A stretch of 64,000 bases of DNA from Desulfuromonas versatilis (GTDB lineage: Bacteria > Desulfobacterota > Desulfuromonadia > Desulfuromonadales > NIT-T3), in NCBI RefSeq assembly GCF_019704135.1, contig NZ_AP024355.1, positions 1,302,001-1,366,000 on the forward strand. The letters are read 5' to 3'. Shown here one piece after another: positions 38,140-46,866 of the stretch (positions within the stretch are counted from its first letter, which is position 1; the number at the start of each line of letters is the position of its first letter). Position numbers and translations under genes: made by a program. The notes beneath the pieces are model-generated. The model had not been told where the DNA came from. It was given only the letters and a program-made list of their open reading frames with translations, and searched no databases.

Positions 38140-38976
38140 TCACCCCCGCCCGCGTTCCTGCTGGCCCATCCAGCCCGTGGGGAGCGCTTTCTGCCAGCCA
38201 AGCTGCTCCAGCACCCGCAGAAAGTCGCGGTCCAGGGGGGACCGTAGGGTGATCTCGCAATCGCTCGCCGGGTGGGGAAAGGAGAGCTCCACGGCGGAAA
38301 GCAGCAGGCGGTGGCAGGCGAAATGATCTCTGAAAAAGCGGTTGTGCCGCCCTTCGCCGTGCTTGGTGTCGCCGATGATGGGATGGAAGATATGCTTGAA
38401 ATGGCGCCGGATCTGGTGCTTGCGCCCCTGCCGGGGATACGCCTCGAGCAGAGCATAGCGGCTGCTGGGGTAGCGTCCCACGGCGAAGGGGAGTTCCACC
38501 TCGGCCAGCCGGCGGAATCCGGTGACGGCGGGCTTGGGGCCTTTTCCCTGCCGGGCGCGGGCATCGCTCATCCGGTCGAGCTCTTCGCTGAGGGGGTGAT
38601 CGATCACCCCCTGGGCCTCGGGAACCCCTCGCACCACCGCCAGGTAGCTCTTGCGCACCCGCCCCCCGCCGAAGGCCTCGCTCAGGCTTCTGGCCGCCTG
38701 CGGGGTCAGGGCAAACAACAGCACCCCCGACGTAGGCTTGTCGAGGCGGTGCACCGGGTAGACCCGCTGGCCGATCTGGTCGCGGACCATCTGGATGGCG
38801 AAGCGCTTTTCCCGCCGGTCGATTTCGCTTCGGTGGACCAGCAGCCCGGCCGGCTTGTTGACGGCAACACAGTGCTCGTCGCGGTAGATCAGATCGAGAG
38901 TCTCCAGGTTGGCCTCCAGGGGAGCGGGGTTCTTGTTATACTGAAGCGAGCGGTAGAGTAAAACCACCCAGCCCAT
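38140..38976 (-). CDS. truC: tRNA pseudouridine-65 synthase (TruC/RluA family)
   Basis: RluA-family pseudouridine synthase. With ATG 38976 it has 278 aa; HRLDKPTSG with catalytic Asp79, VNKPAGLLVHRS near the start, and GRKHQIRRHFKH (motif III) are present. The RHFKHIFHPIIGDTKHG sequence with long inserts resembles TruC, which modifies U65 of tRNA-Ile and tRNA-Asp, rather than RluC/D. The first 25 codons are atypical and overlap the promoter of the divergent gene, so the true start may be internal. Confidence 0.85.
   Translation of the reverse strand: MGWVVLLYRSLQYNKNPAPLEANLETLDLIYRDEHCVAVNKPAGLLVHRSEIDRREKRFAIQMVRDQIGQRVYPVHRLDKPTSGVLLFALTPQAARSLSEAFGGGRVRKSYLAVVRGVPEAQGVIDHPLSEELDRMSDARARQGKGPKPAVTGFRRLAEVELPFAVGRYPSSRYALLEAYPRQGRKHQIRRHFKHIFHPIIGDTKHGEGRHNRFFRDHFACHRLLLSAVELSFPHPASDCEITLRSPLDRDFLRVLEQLGWQKALPTGWMGQQERGRG
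38934..38942 (+). promoter_or_regulatory. Extended -10 promoter for the phage-holin-4-family gene
   Basis: TGTTATACT (TGn plus TATACT at 38937-38942) without a recognisable -35 box, 55 bp before the gene. It lies inside the annotated 5' end of the divergent truC. Confidence 0.5.
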
Positions 38977-38996
38977 TCGTCAAGAAGGAGAACGCC

Positions 38997-39389
38997 ATGC
39001 CCGGACTGCTGATTCGCTGGGGCATCCAGACCCTCGCCATTCTGGCAGCTGCCTACCTGCTGGAGGGGGTGGAGGTGACGGGGTTCTTTTCCGCCCTGTT
39101 CGCCGCCGCCCTGCTGGGCATTCTGAACGCCTTGTTTCGCCCGGTGCTGCTGCTGTTGACCCTGCCGTTCAACATTCTCACCCTGGGGCTGTTCACTTTC
39201 GTCATCAATGCGCTGCTGCTGATGATGGTCAGCGGGGTGGTCGGAGGCTTTGTGGTGCAGGGCTTCTGGCCCGCGGTGTTCGGTTCGCTGATCATCAGCC
39301 TGGTGAGCTGGCTGTTGACCACCCTGGTCAGCGACCAGGGGCGGGTCGAGGTCATCGCCCTGCAGCGACGCGGCGGTCGCTGGGAGTAG
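38997..39389 (+). CDS. Phage holin family 4 (PF04020-type) membrane protein
   Basis: 130 aa with four transmembrane helices and a conserved core LGILNALFRPVLLLLTLPFNILTLGLF that is diagnostic for this widespread family (YvlD-like). Despite its name the family is mostly chromosomal and not known to lyse cells. Ribosome site AAGGAG precedes ATG 38997. It is a single gene, convergent with the PHP-APH fusion. Confidence 0.85.
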   Translation: MPGLLIRWGIQTLAILAAAYLLEGVEVTGFFSALFAAALLGILNALFRPVLLLLTLPFNILTLGLFTFVINALLLMMVSGVVGGFVVQGFWPAVFGSLIISLVSWLLTTLVSDQGRVEVIALQRRGGRWE

Positions 39390-39406
39390 GCTCCGGGCGA
39401 GACGGC

Positions 39407-40957
39407 TTACCCTGCGCCCGCTTCGGGGAGCTGCCCCGAGCTCGCCCCGTCGACCATGGTCAGGGCCTGTTCGGCTTCGACCAGCACCCGCCACAGGTCG
39501 GCGCTGTCGCCAAGCCCAACCTTAATCAGGAACGCGGCGATGCCAAGGTTGGTGCGGGCCCGGTAGAGTTCGACCTGGCGCAGGAAATCCGCCGCCGGGG
39601 TTTCCCGGTGTTCGAGGTAGGCGTCGAGAAACACCGCCTCGGGACAGTTTTCGAGAACCTGCGGGTGCCTGAAGAACTGGTTGCGGAACTGGGCAAGGAA
39701 ACAGCCGACGTCGAAGGCCGGCGGCAGGCGAAAGGAGCTTTCGAAATCGATGGCGGCGACGAACAGGGTGTTGGGATTGTCCAGGTTGTCCTGGCCGATG
39801 AAGATGTTTTTCGGGTGGTAATCCCCGTGCCCCTGGATCAGCAGCTCCGGCTGCTCGACACCCAGGCGCTGCTCCTCGGCGGCGATGCGTTCCATGATCT
39901 CCTCGGCACGGCGGGTGTGGGGGTGGTCGATCTCCCTGAAGCGCTTGACATAATTTTCCAGCCGTTTCTGCTCGCGCTCCGCGAACTCCCCCGCCGGGGT
40001 GAGCTGCAGGCGGCCGTTGTGCAGGCGGGCAAGCCAGCAAGCCGCCAGGCGCACGAAGTGCTGGCCATCCTCCACCGGGGCCTTGAGCAGTTTGTCGAAA
40101 AGGGATTTGCCCCGCAGCCCCTGCTGAATCAGGGTGCGCGTGGCGGGGTCCTCGTCGATGGCCCGCGGCACGCGGAAGCGCCCCTCGCTGAATCCCTGCG
40201 CGGCGATGGCCGCCATGATTTTGTGGGCCCGTTCGGCGGAACGCCACTTGTAGGAACTGTCCAGGGTCTGGATGATGATGCGTTCGCGGACCTCGTCCTG
40301 ACCCTTGGCGCCGAAGGTGACCTCGGTGACCTGGCTTTTGGAGCCGGCCCGGGGGATCTCCTTGAAAAAGGGGCGACAGCGCCCCCGGCGGATTTCCAGC
40401 GCGAGTTCGTCGATCGTTTTCACCGGGTGATCGAAGATGGTCGGATAGAGCCCCGCGTAGTCGGCGCCGTGGGTATCGGTGCCGGCGATGGCGGTGAAGC
40501 GATGGCGGTGCCAGTCGCAGAGCCCCCGGCTGTTCTCGCGGACCGTGTGGTTGGAGTTGAAAATCTCGATGGCGTCCAGCAGCGGATGGTTCAGCTTGGC
40601 GGCTGTGGGAAGGCGCTGCTTGCGATAGGGGTGGGCCCACACCAGGGCGGCATCGGGAGCGCTCTGGCGGATCCGGGCCAGCGGCGTCCCCCTGGCGAAG
40701 GTTTCCCGGGCCCCGTAGATCAGCACGTCGCCCAGTTCGGCCGAACAGGTCTCCTGCCCGGAAAGGATCAGGAAGTGGTCGGGAACCCCCGCCTGCCGCC
40801 GGAGCCTTGCCAGCTCGAGCGGGTCCCAGAGGAAATGATGATCGGTGAACACGACTCCCTGCAGCCCCTTGGCGAAAACCCGCTCAATCAACTCCAGGGC
40901 TCCAATATGGCTGCAGGCCGAGTGCTCCCGGGTATGGCAGTGCATTTCGATGAGCAT
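39407..40957 (-). CDS. PHP-domain metallohydrolase fused to APH-type phosphotransferase
   Basis: 516 aa. N-terminal PHP domain (about 1-200) with the full set of metal ligands: His6/His8 (HCH), Asp39-His40 (TDHH), Glu69, His109 (AHPY) and Asp161/His163 (GTDTHG). A linker leads to an aminoglycoside-phosphotransferase-like kinase (about 215-500) with catalytic loop HGDYHPKN (377-384) and metal-binding DFE (404-406). The PHP half may act as a phosphoesterase; the APH half would phosphorylate a small molecule. I do not recall a described function for this pairing. It is monocistronic between the holin-4 gene and a ferritin-like gene. Confidence 0.85.
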   Translation of the reverse strand: MLIEMHCHTREHSACSHIGALELIERVFAKGLQGVVFTDHHFLWDPLELARLRRQAGVPDHFLILSGQETCSAELGDVLIYGARETFARGTPLARIRQSAPDAALVWAHPYRKQRLPTAAKLNHPLLDAIEIFNSNHTVRENSRGLCDWHRHRFTAIAGTDTHGADYAGLYPTIFDHPVKTIDELALEIRRGRCRPFFKEIPRAGSKSQVTEVTFGAKGQDEVRERIIIQTLDSSYKWRSAERAHKIMAAIAAQGFSEGRFRVPRAIDEDPATRTLIQQGLRGKSLFDKLLKAPVEDGQHFVRLAACWLARLHNGRLQLTPAGEFAEREQKRLENYVKRFREIDHPHTRRAEEIMERIAAEEQRLGVEQPELLIQGHGDYHPKNIFIGQDNLDNPNTLFVAAIDFESSFRLPPAFDVGCFLAQFRNQFFRHPQVLENCPEAVFLDAYLEHRETPAADFLRQVELYRARTNLGIAAFLIKVGLGDSADLWRVLVEAEQALTMVDGASSGQLPEAGAG

Positions 40958-41081
40958 GAATGCCTCAGCTTAGAGGTTTGAACAGGTTTGACCAGGGCGA
41001 CACTTCGATTTTACAATAAACGGATAAAAAATATATCCTGCCCGCAATGATCCTTTAAGCGTGGAATCTGGGGGGAGTTTC

Positions 41082-41109
41082 TTGACATGTCAGGGAATGG
41101 GGATACAAT
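41082..41109 (+). promoter_or_regulatory. Strong sigma70 promoter of the ferritin-like gene
   Basis: Consensus TTGACA (41082-41087), 16-bp spacer, TACAAT (41104-41109, 5 of 6), about 100 bp before the start codon. Confidence 0.8.
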
Positions 41110-41208
41110 CAAGGTATTCAGTGTAACTCACTGTTTAGTAAAGGTTTTGGCCTTGTGGGTGCGGAGGGGACCGTAACCCTGAGACCTGGAAAACAGAAGG
41201 AGTCCGCT

Positions 41209-41718
41209 ATGAATGTGTTTGATTTTGCCATGGATGTCGAACGCAGCGGCATGAAATATTACCGCAGGCTGGCCAATAAAACCGAAAACAAGGGCATTCG
41301 CAGAATATTTTCCATGATGGCCAAGGATGAAGAGATGCTGCTGCGACGCTTCCAGGCGATGCGCGGCCGGGTGCAGAATACCACCATGGAAGACAGCCGG
41401 GTGCTGGATTATGCCGCCAACATCTTCGAGGGGTTGCTCGATGACAACGACGCCCTGCGGATGGAAACCGACCTTGACGCCTACAATTACGTCCTCGAGG
41501 TGGAAAAGGCGATCTGCCAGCTTTACCGGGATGCAGCCGAGCGCGAAAAAAACGACGAGGTTCGCGGTCTGCTCAGAAAGATCGGTGCCGAGGAGCACCG
41601 GGAACTGGAAAGCCTGGAGAAAATCTACGATTTCGTCAATGCCCCCAACGAGTACCTGGCGTGGGGCGAATTCAGCAACCTGGATGAGTTTCACAATTTC
41701 GGCCGCTATGAAGGCTGA
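41209..41718 (+). CDS. Ferritin-like/rubrerythrin-family di-iron protein
   Basis: 169 aa from ATG 41209 behind AAGGAG. Two helical pairs with the four-helix-bundle metal motifs: a Glu in DVERSGMKYY, a Glu pair in AKDEEML, then EVEKAICQLY and GAEEHRELE. This matches the short ferritin-like domain common in anaerobes and lacks the C-terminal rubredoxin centre of full rubrerythrin. Likely role is iron or peroxide handling, inferred. It is a single transcription unit with its own promoter and terminator. Confidence 0.85.
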   Translation: MNVFDFAMDVERSGMKYYRRLANKTENKGIRRIFSMMAKDEEMLLRRFQAMRGRVQNTTMEDSRVLDYAANIFEGLLDDNDALRMETDLDAYNYVLEVEKAICQLYRDAAEREKNDEVRGLLRKIGAEEHRELESLEKIYDFVNAPNEYLAWGEFSNLDEFHNFGRYEG

Positions 41719-41744
41719 GCGGAAGCCGGGGTGTGGGCACGCCC

Positions 41745-41783
41745 GTCAAGCCCTCCCGACCGGGAGGGCTTGACCGGTTTTTG
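41745..41783 (+). terminator. Rho-independent terminator of the ferritin-like gene
   Basis: GTCAAGCCCTCCCG (41745-41758) is followed after 2 bases by its exact complement CGGGAGGGCTTGAC (41761-41774), then CGGTTTTT. Confidence 0.9.
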
Positions 41784-41826
41784 CCTGCCGCTTGCCGTCC
41801 CACCACATCGTTGCAGGAGCCCTGTC

Positions 41827-42186
41827 ATGAACAAAGTCGCAGGTTTGGCGTTTGCGATGCTGGTTGCCCTGTTGCTGGGCTGCGCAGCTGGCGGAACCCG
41901 CGATAAGGCCCCCCCGACTGTCGACGAACTGGCGGAGAAGGACCTCAAAGCCCTGTCCGACAGCGAGCTGTTGGCCTATTATTACGACCTCGACGAGCAG
42001 ATCCGGCGCCGGGAAGGCAGCTACGGCGGAACCTCCATCGGCTTCGGGGTGGGCAGCGGTGGTCGTGGCGGCGGGGTCGGCGTGGGGGTTACCCAGCATG
42101 TGGGGGGCGGGAGCGTGGCGGAGGCGCTGCGGGCACGGCGTACCGAGGTCCGGGTGGAGCTGTTGCGGCGGGGGATCAATCCCTAG
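41827..42186 (+). CDS. Glycine-rich lipoprotein of unknown function
   Basis: 119 aa from ATG 41827 behind AGGAG. The signal peptide ends with lipobox LLGC (Cys near residue 19), so it is probably lipid-anchored. The mature part has a helical segment (TVDELAEKDLKALSDSELL) and then a Gly-rich stretch (GFGVGSGGRGGGVGVGV), ending in a basic helix. No family recognised. Its last 11 bases overlap the end of the convergent TAXI gene. Confidence 0.75.
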   Translation: MNKVAGLAFAMLVALLLGCAAGGTRDKAPPTVDELAEKDLKALSDSELLAYYYDLDEQIRRREGSYGGTSIGFGVGSGGRGGGVGVGVTQHVGGGSVAEALRARRTEVRVELLRRGINP

Positions 42187-43159
42187 GCAGGGCGGAGGCC
42201 GTAGCCTGCTCATCCCAGTAGTGTTCAGCTCCCGGGTGAAGCGGGGTCAGGATGTTCTCGAGGCCTCCGTCCCGGGGCATCTGCCGGGCCGTGGTCTTTA
42301 CTCTGGCCAGATGGACCAGCCCGGCGGCGGAGAAGACCTCCCGCAGCGCTGCCGAAACCTGTTCAGCCCTGAGCTGCTTGCCGGCGACCCAGACCGCGGT
42401 GTCCTGAAAACTCTGCACCGCCCTGTCCTGGCCGGGGTAGGTGCCTGCGGGGATGAGAACCTCGGAATAGAAGGGGAAGGGGGCAGAAAAATCGGCTTCT
42501 TCAGCCGGGGGCGGGATATCGAGAAACCGGATCTCGTGGCTGGCAGCCAGCTCAACAACCGCGCTGTTGGGCACTCCCGCCAAAATCCACAGGGCATCGA
42601 TCTGCTCACCTGCCAGGGCTTTCGCCGCATGGCTGTAGCCGATGAACCGCGGCTCGATCCGGCTCCAGAGGTCCAGGGAACGGAAGTAGCGCTCGGCGGA
42701 GGCCGCCGCGCCGGAACCGACCCCGCCGACGGCCACCCTTTTCCCGACCAGCTTCGCCACTGAATCTATGCCGCTGCTGCGCAGGGTTACCAGGTGGGCG
42801 GGGGCGTCGTAAAGGGAGGCCATGGCGAGGACCCCTTCATATTTTTTTTGGTCCTGAGGCAGTTTCCCCTGGCGGGCCAGAAACAGGTCGCCCGCATAAA
42901 CGATGGCAAAATCAGCGGCCCCCGCGTTCACTCGGCGGATGTTCTCCACCGATCCAGGCGAGGTCCTGTTGATGACCACCAGATTCCCGGCGTTTCTCGA
43001 GAGGTGTTCGGCAATGCCTGCCGAAAAGAAGTCGAAGGTCCCCCCGGTCGGGCCGCCCGAAAAAATCAACTCGAGCTTCACTGCCTGGCCGAAGATCGTA
43101 AGGGGGGCCAGAAGCAGCAGGTTCAGGGTCAGAATGATGATGCAGGCGCTACGCTTCAT
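42176..43159 (-). CDS. TAXI-family TRAP transporter solute-binding protein
   Basis: 327 aa from ATG at 43159 (upstream frame extension rejected because a signal peptide starts here). Signal peptide of about 24 residues, then SGGPTGGTFDFF, the hallmark of TAXI proteins, SPGSVENIRRVNAGAADFAIV and the KRVAVGGVGSG stretch. TAXI proteins deliver substrate to TRAP membrane subunits, but no fused TAXI-type DctQM permease is adjacent; the DctPQM genes nearby belong to another binding-protein type. Confidence 0.9.
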   Translation of the reverse strand: MKRSACIIILTLNLLLLAPLTIFGQAVKLELIFSGGPTGGTFDFFSAGIAEHLSRNAGNLVVINRTSPGSVENIRRVNAGAADFAIVYAGDLFLARQGKLPQDQKKYEGVLAMASLYDAPAHLVTLRSSGIDSVAKLVGKRVAVGGVGSGAAASAERYFRSLDLWSRIEPRFIGYSHAAKALAGEQIDALWILAGVPNSAVVELAASHEIRFLDIPPPAEEADFSAPFPFYSEVLIPAGTYPGQDRAVQSFQDTAVWVAGKQLRAEQVSAALREVFSAAGLVHLARVKTTARQMPRDGGLENILTPLHPGAEHYWDEQATASALPRD

Positions 43160-43271
43160 CCTCGGTTCGCTGGGTAGCCGCGCGGCAGGGATTGCCGCCG
43201 GAGGCTTGGAGAGACGACCCTGGGCGCCGCAAACCGGCCCCCAGGGGATTTGCCATTGGAAACCGCGACCG

Positions 43272-43760
43272 TCAGTCCGGCAGGGGGATGACGAACACCG
43301 GTCGCTTGGATTTGCGCAGGACCTTTTCCGTGGTGCTGCCGAGAAAGGCGTGCTCGATGGCACCCTTGCCGTGTGAACCCATGACGATCACGTCGATTTT
43401 GTTCTGGTCGGCAACCTGGAGAATCTTGGCCACCGGGTGCCCATGGGACACCTCGATGCTGGCGATCCTCTGCAGGTCTTCGGGGTGGTCGGCCAGTTCG
43501 TCCTCGGCGAATTTCTTCAACCGTTTCTGAATTTCCTGACGCGCTTCCTCCTCGTGCTGGGCCTCGAACTTGTCCAGGCTTCCCTTGACCATCATCGCCG
43601 AGATGTAGGCCCGCATCGAGGCGTCGACTTCTGGAACCACGTGAAGCAGGTGGATTTTCGCCTGGTTGCGCCGCGCCATCATGACGGCGTGCTTGAAGGC
43701 GTGAACGGAGTTTTGACTCAGGTCGGTTGCCACCAGAATATTGCTGTAGTTGGGTAGCAT
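43272..43760 (-). CDS. Universal stress protein (UspA family)
   Basis: 162 aa with the Usp alpha/beta fold. It begins NILVATDLSQNS and has the ATP-binding signature GSHGKGAIEHAFLGSTTEKV (G-2x-G-9x-G-S/T), so it is the nucleotide-binding type. A longer inserted helix (about 55-85) separates the first strand region from the core. Role in stress survival inferred from family. AAGGAGAG precedes its ATG on the minus strand. Confidence 0.92.
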   Translation of the reverse strand: MLPNYSNILVATDLSQNSVHAFKHAVMMARRNQAKIHLLHVVPEVDASMRAYISAMMVKGSLDKFEAQHEEEARQEIQKRLKKFAEDELADHPEDLQRIASIEVSHGHPVAKILQVADQNKIDVIVMGSHGKGAIEHAFLGSTTEKVLRKSKRPVFVIPLPD

Positions 43761-43943
43761 GGTACTCTCCTTGTTCCCGGTCCGTCGTTGCTACGCTATA
43801 AGTTTAGCACTATAACCTGAAACCGTGGGCTCGGGGCGGGAAACGAATGCAAGCCCAGGCAGGTCAATGACTTTCGCAAATGCCCGCTTCGGACTCACCG
43901 ATTCAGCGCCAATACAGGAGATAGGTCAGCCGTTCCACGAAAG

Positions 43944-43968
43944 AAGGGGAGGCTTGGTGCCTCCCCTT
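43944..43968 (-). terminator. Hairpin terminator at the end of the dctPMQ operon
   Basis: AAGGGGAGGC (43944-43953) and GCCTCCCCTT (43959-43968) form a perfect 10-bp stem with 5-nt loop, 24 bp beyond the dctP stop on the minus strand. The following minus-strand sequence CTTTCGTGG is only weakly T-rich. Confidence 0.6.
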
Positions 43969-43991
43969 GGCTTTGGTGGAAGTCCCCGACC

Positions 43992-44975
43992 TTATTTGCC
44001 TGCGGCCAGGGCCCCTTCGATCAGGTCTTTGCCGACGGCATCATAAAACTCGGAATAGATCGGCAGCAGCTTGTCTTTCCATGCCTTGCGCTGCTCCGGG
44101 GTCAACTCATGGATCTTGGTAGTGCCGGCGGTCTTGATCTCGGCCAGGTACTTTTCATCCAGTTCCACCGCCAGTTTGTTGGCATACTCGGTGGACTCCT
44201 TCATCGCCTGGGTGATCAGCGCGCGCTGGTCGTCGTTGAGCTTCTTCCAGAAAATCTTGCTGGCGACCACCATGTAGCCGAGGTAGCCGTGGTTGGACAT
44301 GGTCAGATCGGTCTGCACTTCATAGAATTTCTGGGTGTAGAAGTTGGACAGCGGGTTCTCGCAGGCGTCCACGACCTTCTGCTGAAGGGCGCTGTAGACC
44401 TCGGAGAAGGGCAGCACCTGGGGATTGGCGGCGAGGGCTTTGAACTGGGCCTCGAGAACCTTGGAGGACATGATGCGGAATTTCAGCCCGGAAGCATCCT
44501 CAGGCTTGATCAGGGGCTTGTTGGCGGAGAGTTGCTTGAAGCCGTTGTCCCAATAGGCCATGCCGACCATCCCTTTTTTCTCGACCATGTTGAGCAGCTT
44601 CTGGCCCACTTCACCGTTGAGCACCTGGTGCAGGTGGTCGATGTCATTGAACAGGAAGGGGAGGTCGAACAGCTCGAGCTGGGGGACGAAGGTGGTGAAC
44701 TTGGAAAAGCTGGGGGCGGCCATCTGCACGGCGTTCATGCTCAGCGCCTCGAGGGCGGCGCGATCGTCGTAAAGCGAGGCGTTGGGGTAAACCTCAACCT
44801 TGATCTCGCCATTGGAGCGCTCCTCCACGAGCTTCTTGAAGTACTCCGCGGCCTGGCCCTTGGGGGTGTCGACGGCTACGACGTGGGAGAATTTGATGGT
44901 TACCGGTGCTGCCATGGCGGGTACCGCAACCAGTGACAGGATCATCAGTCCGACAAGAAATCCAAATTTGCGCAT
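43992..44975 (-). CDS. dctP: TRAP transporter solute-binding protein DctP
   Basis: 327 aa with signal peptide (cleavage near AMAA). Periplasmic receptor for organic acids such as C4-dicarboxylates. Features of the DctP family: TIKFSHVVAVDTPKGQAA start, the EVYPNASLYDD strand, and GLKFRIMSS with the conserved carboxylate-binding Arg. It follows dctQ and dctM on the minus strand, with a 90-bp gap after dctM, so the receptor is the promoter-distal gene. Confidence 0.94.
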   Translation of the reverse strand: MRKFGFLVGLMILSLVAVPAMAAPVTIKFSHVVAVDTPKGQAAEYFKKLVEERSNGEIKVEVYPNASLYDDRAALEALSMNAVQMAAPSFSKFTTFVPQLELFDLPFLFNDIDHLHQVLNGEVGQKLLNMVEKKGMVGMAYWDNGFKQLSANKPLIKPEDASGLKFRIMSSKVLEAQFKALAANPQVLPFSEVYSALQQKVVDACENPLSNFYTQKFYEVQTDLTMSNHGYLGYMVVASKIFWKKLNDDQRALITQAMKESTEYANKLAVELDEKYLAEIKTAGTTKIHELTPEQRKAWKDKLLPIYSEFYDAVGKDLIEGALAAGK

Positions 44976-45065
44976 GTGTTACTCCTCCTCTGTTTTTGCG
45001 GGAGCCTGGCCAGGTTCACAACGACCCCGGCCAGCTCCCAGGCGTTCGAGTGGTGTTTCCGGGCT

Positions 45066-46349
45066 TTAACGGCCGAACATCAGGTTGGGAAGCCACAGGC
45101 TGATGGCCGGCACGTAGGTGATGATCAGCAGGCCGATCAGCAAGGCGAAAAACCATGGAATCGCCGCTTTTACCACGTCGCCAAGGCTCAGCCCCGATAT
45201 GCCGCTGGCCACGAACAGGTTGAGTCCGACCGGCGGGGTCAGCATGCCGATCTCCATGTTGACGGTAATGATCACCCCGAGGTGGATCGGGTCAATGCCG
45301 AGCTTCATGGCCACCGGGAAGATTAGCGGCGCGATGATCATGATCAGGCTCGAGGGTTCCATGAAGTTGCCAGCCAGCAGCAACAACAGGTTGACGAAGA
45401 TCAGGAAGGTGACCTTGCTCAGGTTCATGTCGATGATCCAGGCGGCCAGCTGCTGGGGAATCTGCTCGATAGTCAGCATGTAGGCGAAGATCATCGCGTT
45501 GGCGATGATGAACATGATCATCGCCGCGGTTGCCGCGGAGGCCTTGATGACGTCGGGAACCTGTTTCCAGGAAAGATCGCGGTAGATGAACTTGACCACG
45601 ATGAAGCCGTACACCGCGGCGACGGCGGCCGCCTCGGTGGGGGTGAACAGGCCGCCGTAGATGCCGCCGATGATGATGATGACCACCAGCAGCGCCCAGA
45701 CGGCATCCTTGAAGGCCACCCAGATCTCCTTGCCGGAGGCGGCCTTGGTCTTTTTGAACCCACCCCTTACCGCGGCGATGTAGGTCACAACCATCAGCAT
45801 CCCGCCAAGGAAGATCCCCGGAACCACCCCGGCCATGAACAGCTTGCCGATGGACTGGTCGACGGTGACCCCGTAGACGATCAGCACAATGGACGGCGGA
45901 ATCAGGATCCCCAGCGAGCCGGCGCAGACAATGCCGCCCACCGAGAAGCTGTCGCTGTAGCCGTCCTCGCGGATGGCGCCGATCATGATCGAACCGATGG
46001 CTGCCACGGTCGCCGGGGAGGAGCCGCTTACGGCGGCGAAAATGATGCAGGCGAAGATCGCCGAAATCGGCAGGCCCCCCGGCAGGTGGCCGACCACCGA
46101 GCGGGCAAAGCGGATGATGCGCGCCGCCGCCCCCCCCTGGGAGAGAAAGTTCCCGGCCAGGACGAACAGGGGGATGGCCATCAGGGCGAATTTGTCCAGC
46201 GAGGTGAACATTTTCTGGGCGATGATCAGCGTCGGCTGATCGGTGAACAGAAGCAGCGCCGCGGTAGTGGAAAGGCCCAGGGCGACAGCGATCGGCACCC
46301 CGATCAGCAGAAGAATCACCAGCAGTCCGAATAGAGTCAGGGTAGCCAT
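45066..46349 (-). CDS. dctM: TRAP transporter large permease DctM
   Basis: 427 aa with about 12 transmembrane helices. Family signatures: IGVPIAVALGLS near the N-terminus, SGSSPATVAAIGSIM and GILIPPSIVLIVYG, and LTPPVGLNLFVASGISG near the C-terminus. It forms the sodium-coupled transport channel with DctQ. Start ATG 46349 is 4 bp after the dctQ stop. Confidence 0.96.
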   Translation of the reverse strand: MATLTLFGLLVILLLIGVPIAVALGLSTTAALLLFTDQPTLIIAQKMFTSLDKFALMAIPLFVLAGNFLSQGGAAARIIRFARSVVGHLPGGLPISAIFACIIFAAVSGSSPATVAAIGSIMIGAIREDGYSDSFSVGGIVCAGSLGILIPPSIVLIVYGVTVDQSIGKLFMAGVVPGIFLGGMLMVVTYIAAVRGGFKKTKAASGKEIWVAFKDAVWALLVVIIIIGGIYGGLFTPTEAAAVAAVYGFIVVKFIYRDLSWKQVPDVIKASAATAAMIMFIIANAMIFAYMLTIEQIPQQLAAWIIDMNLSKVTFLIFVNLLLLLAGNFMEPSSLIMIIAPLIFPVAMKLGIDPIHLGVIITVNMEIGMLTPPVGLNLFVASGISGLSLGDVVKAAIPWFFALLIGLLIITYVPAISLWLPNLMFGR

Positions 46350-46353
46350 CAGG

Positions 46354-46866
46354 TCAATGCTCCTTCATAACCATGTCATAGGAAAATTCATCTCCCGGCA
46401 CTTTCAGGAGCTTGACGATCTTCAGAATTACCTGGTAGGCGGCGATTCCCATGGTGATCGGGACACACCCGTAGATGATCCAGAAGGGGATCCCCATGTC
46501 GACCGAGGACTGTTCGAGTTCATAGTTGAAGACGCAGAAGTTGTAGCCCCAGACGATCAGGGCGAGCAGGTAGCCGAGAATGATCAGCAGGCTGAAGGTC
46601 AGTACGACCTTGGCGACCTTCGGCTTGAGTTTGTGGATGACGATGGTCACCCCCAGGTGCATGCCTATCTTGAAGCCGTAGGCGGCCCCGAACAGGGCGC
46701 TCCAGATGAACAGGTAGGAGGTCATCTCCCCCGCCCAACTGAGCGACATGTTGAATCCGTAGCGCAACACGACGTTGATGAACGCCACCAGGGTCGCCAG
46801 CGACATGGTGATCATCATCACGGTGGTGCTGAAAATTTCCAGGTACCTGTCTAGTCTGTCAAACAT
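46354..46866 (-). CDS. dctQ: TRAP transporter small permease DctQ
   Basis: 170 aa with four transmembrane helices; FINVVLRYGFNMSLSWAGEMTSYLFIW is the family core (the N-V-x-x-R and W-x-E-E type region). First gene of the dctQ-dctM-dctP unit on the minus strand, with an AAGGAAGG ribosome site. I see no promoter of consensus type upstream. Confidence 0.94.
   Translation of the reverse strand: MFDRLDRYLEIFSTTVMMITMSLATLVAFINVVLRYGFNMSLSWAGEMTSYLFIWSALFGAAYGFKIGMHLGVTIVIHKLKPKVAKVVLTFSLLIILGYLLALIVWGYNFCVFNYELEQSSVDMGIPFWIIYGCVPITMGIAAYQVILKIVKLLKVPGDEFSYDMVMKEH

Noticed and set aside
43160-43363. N-terminal extension of the TAXI protein
   Set aside because: It would put 68 Arg/Ser/Pro-rich residues before a perfectly good signal peptide and would overlap the universal stress protein gene.
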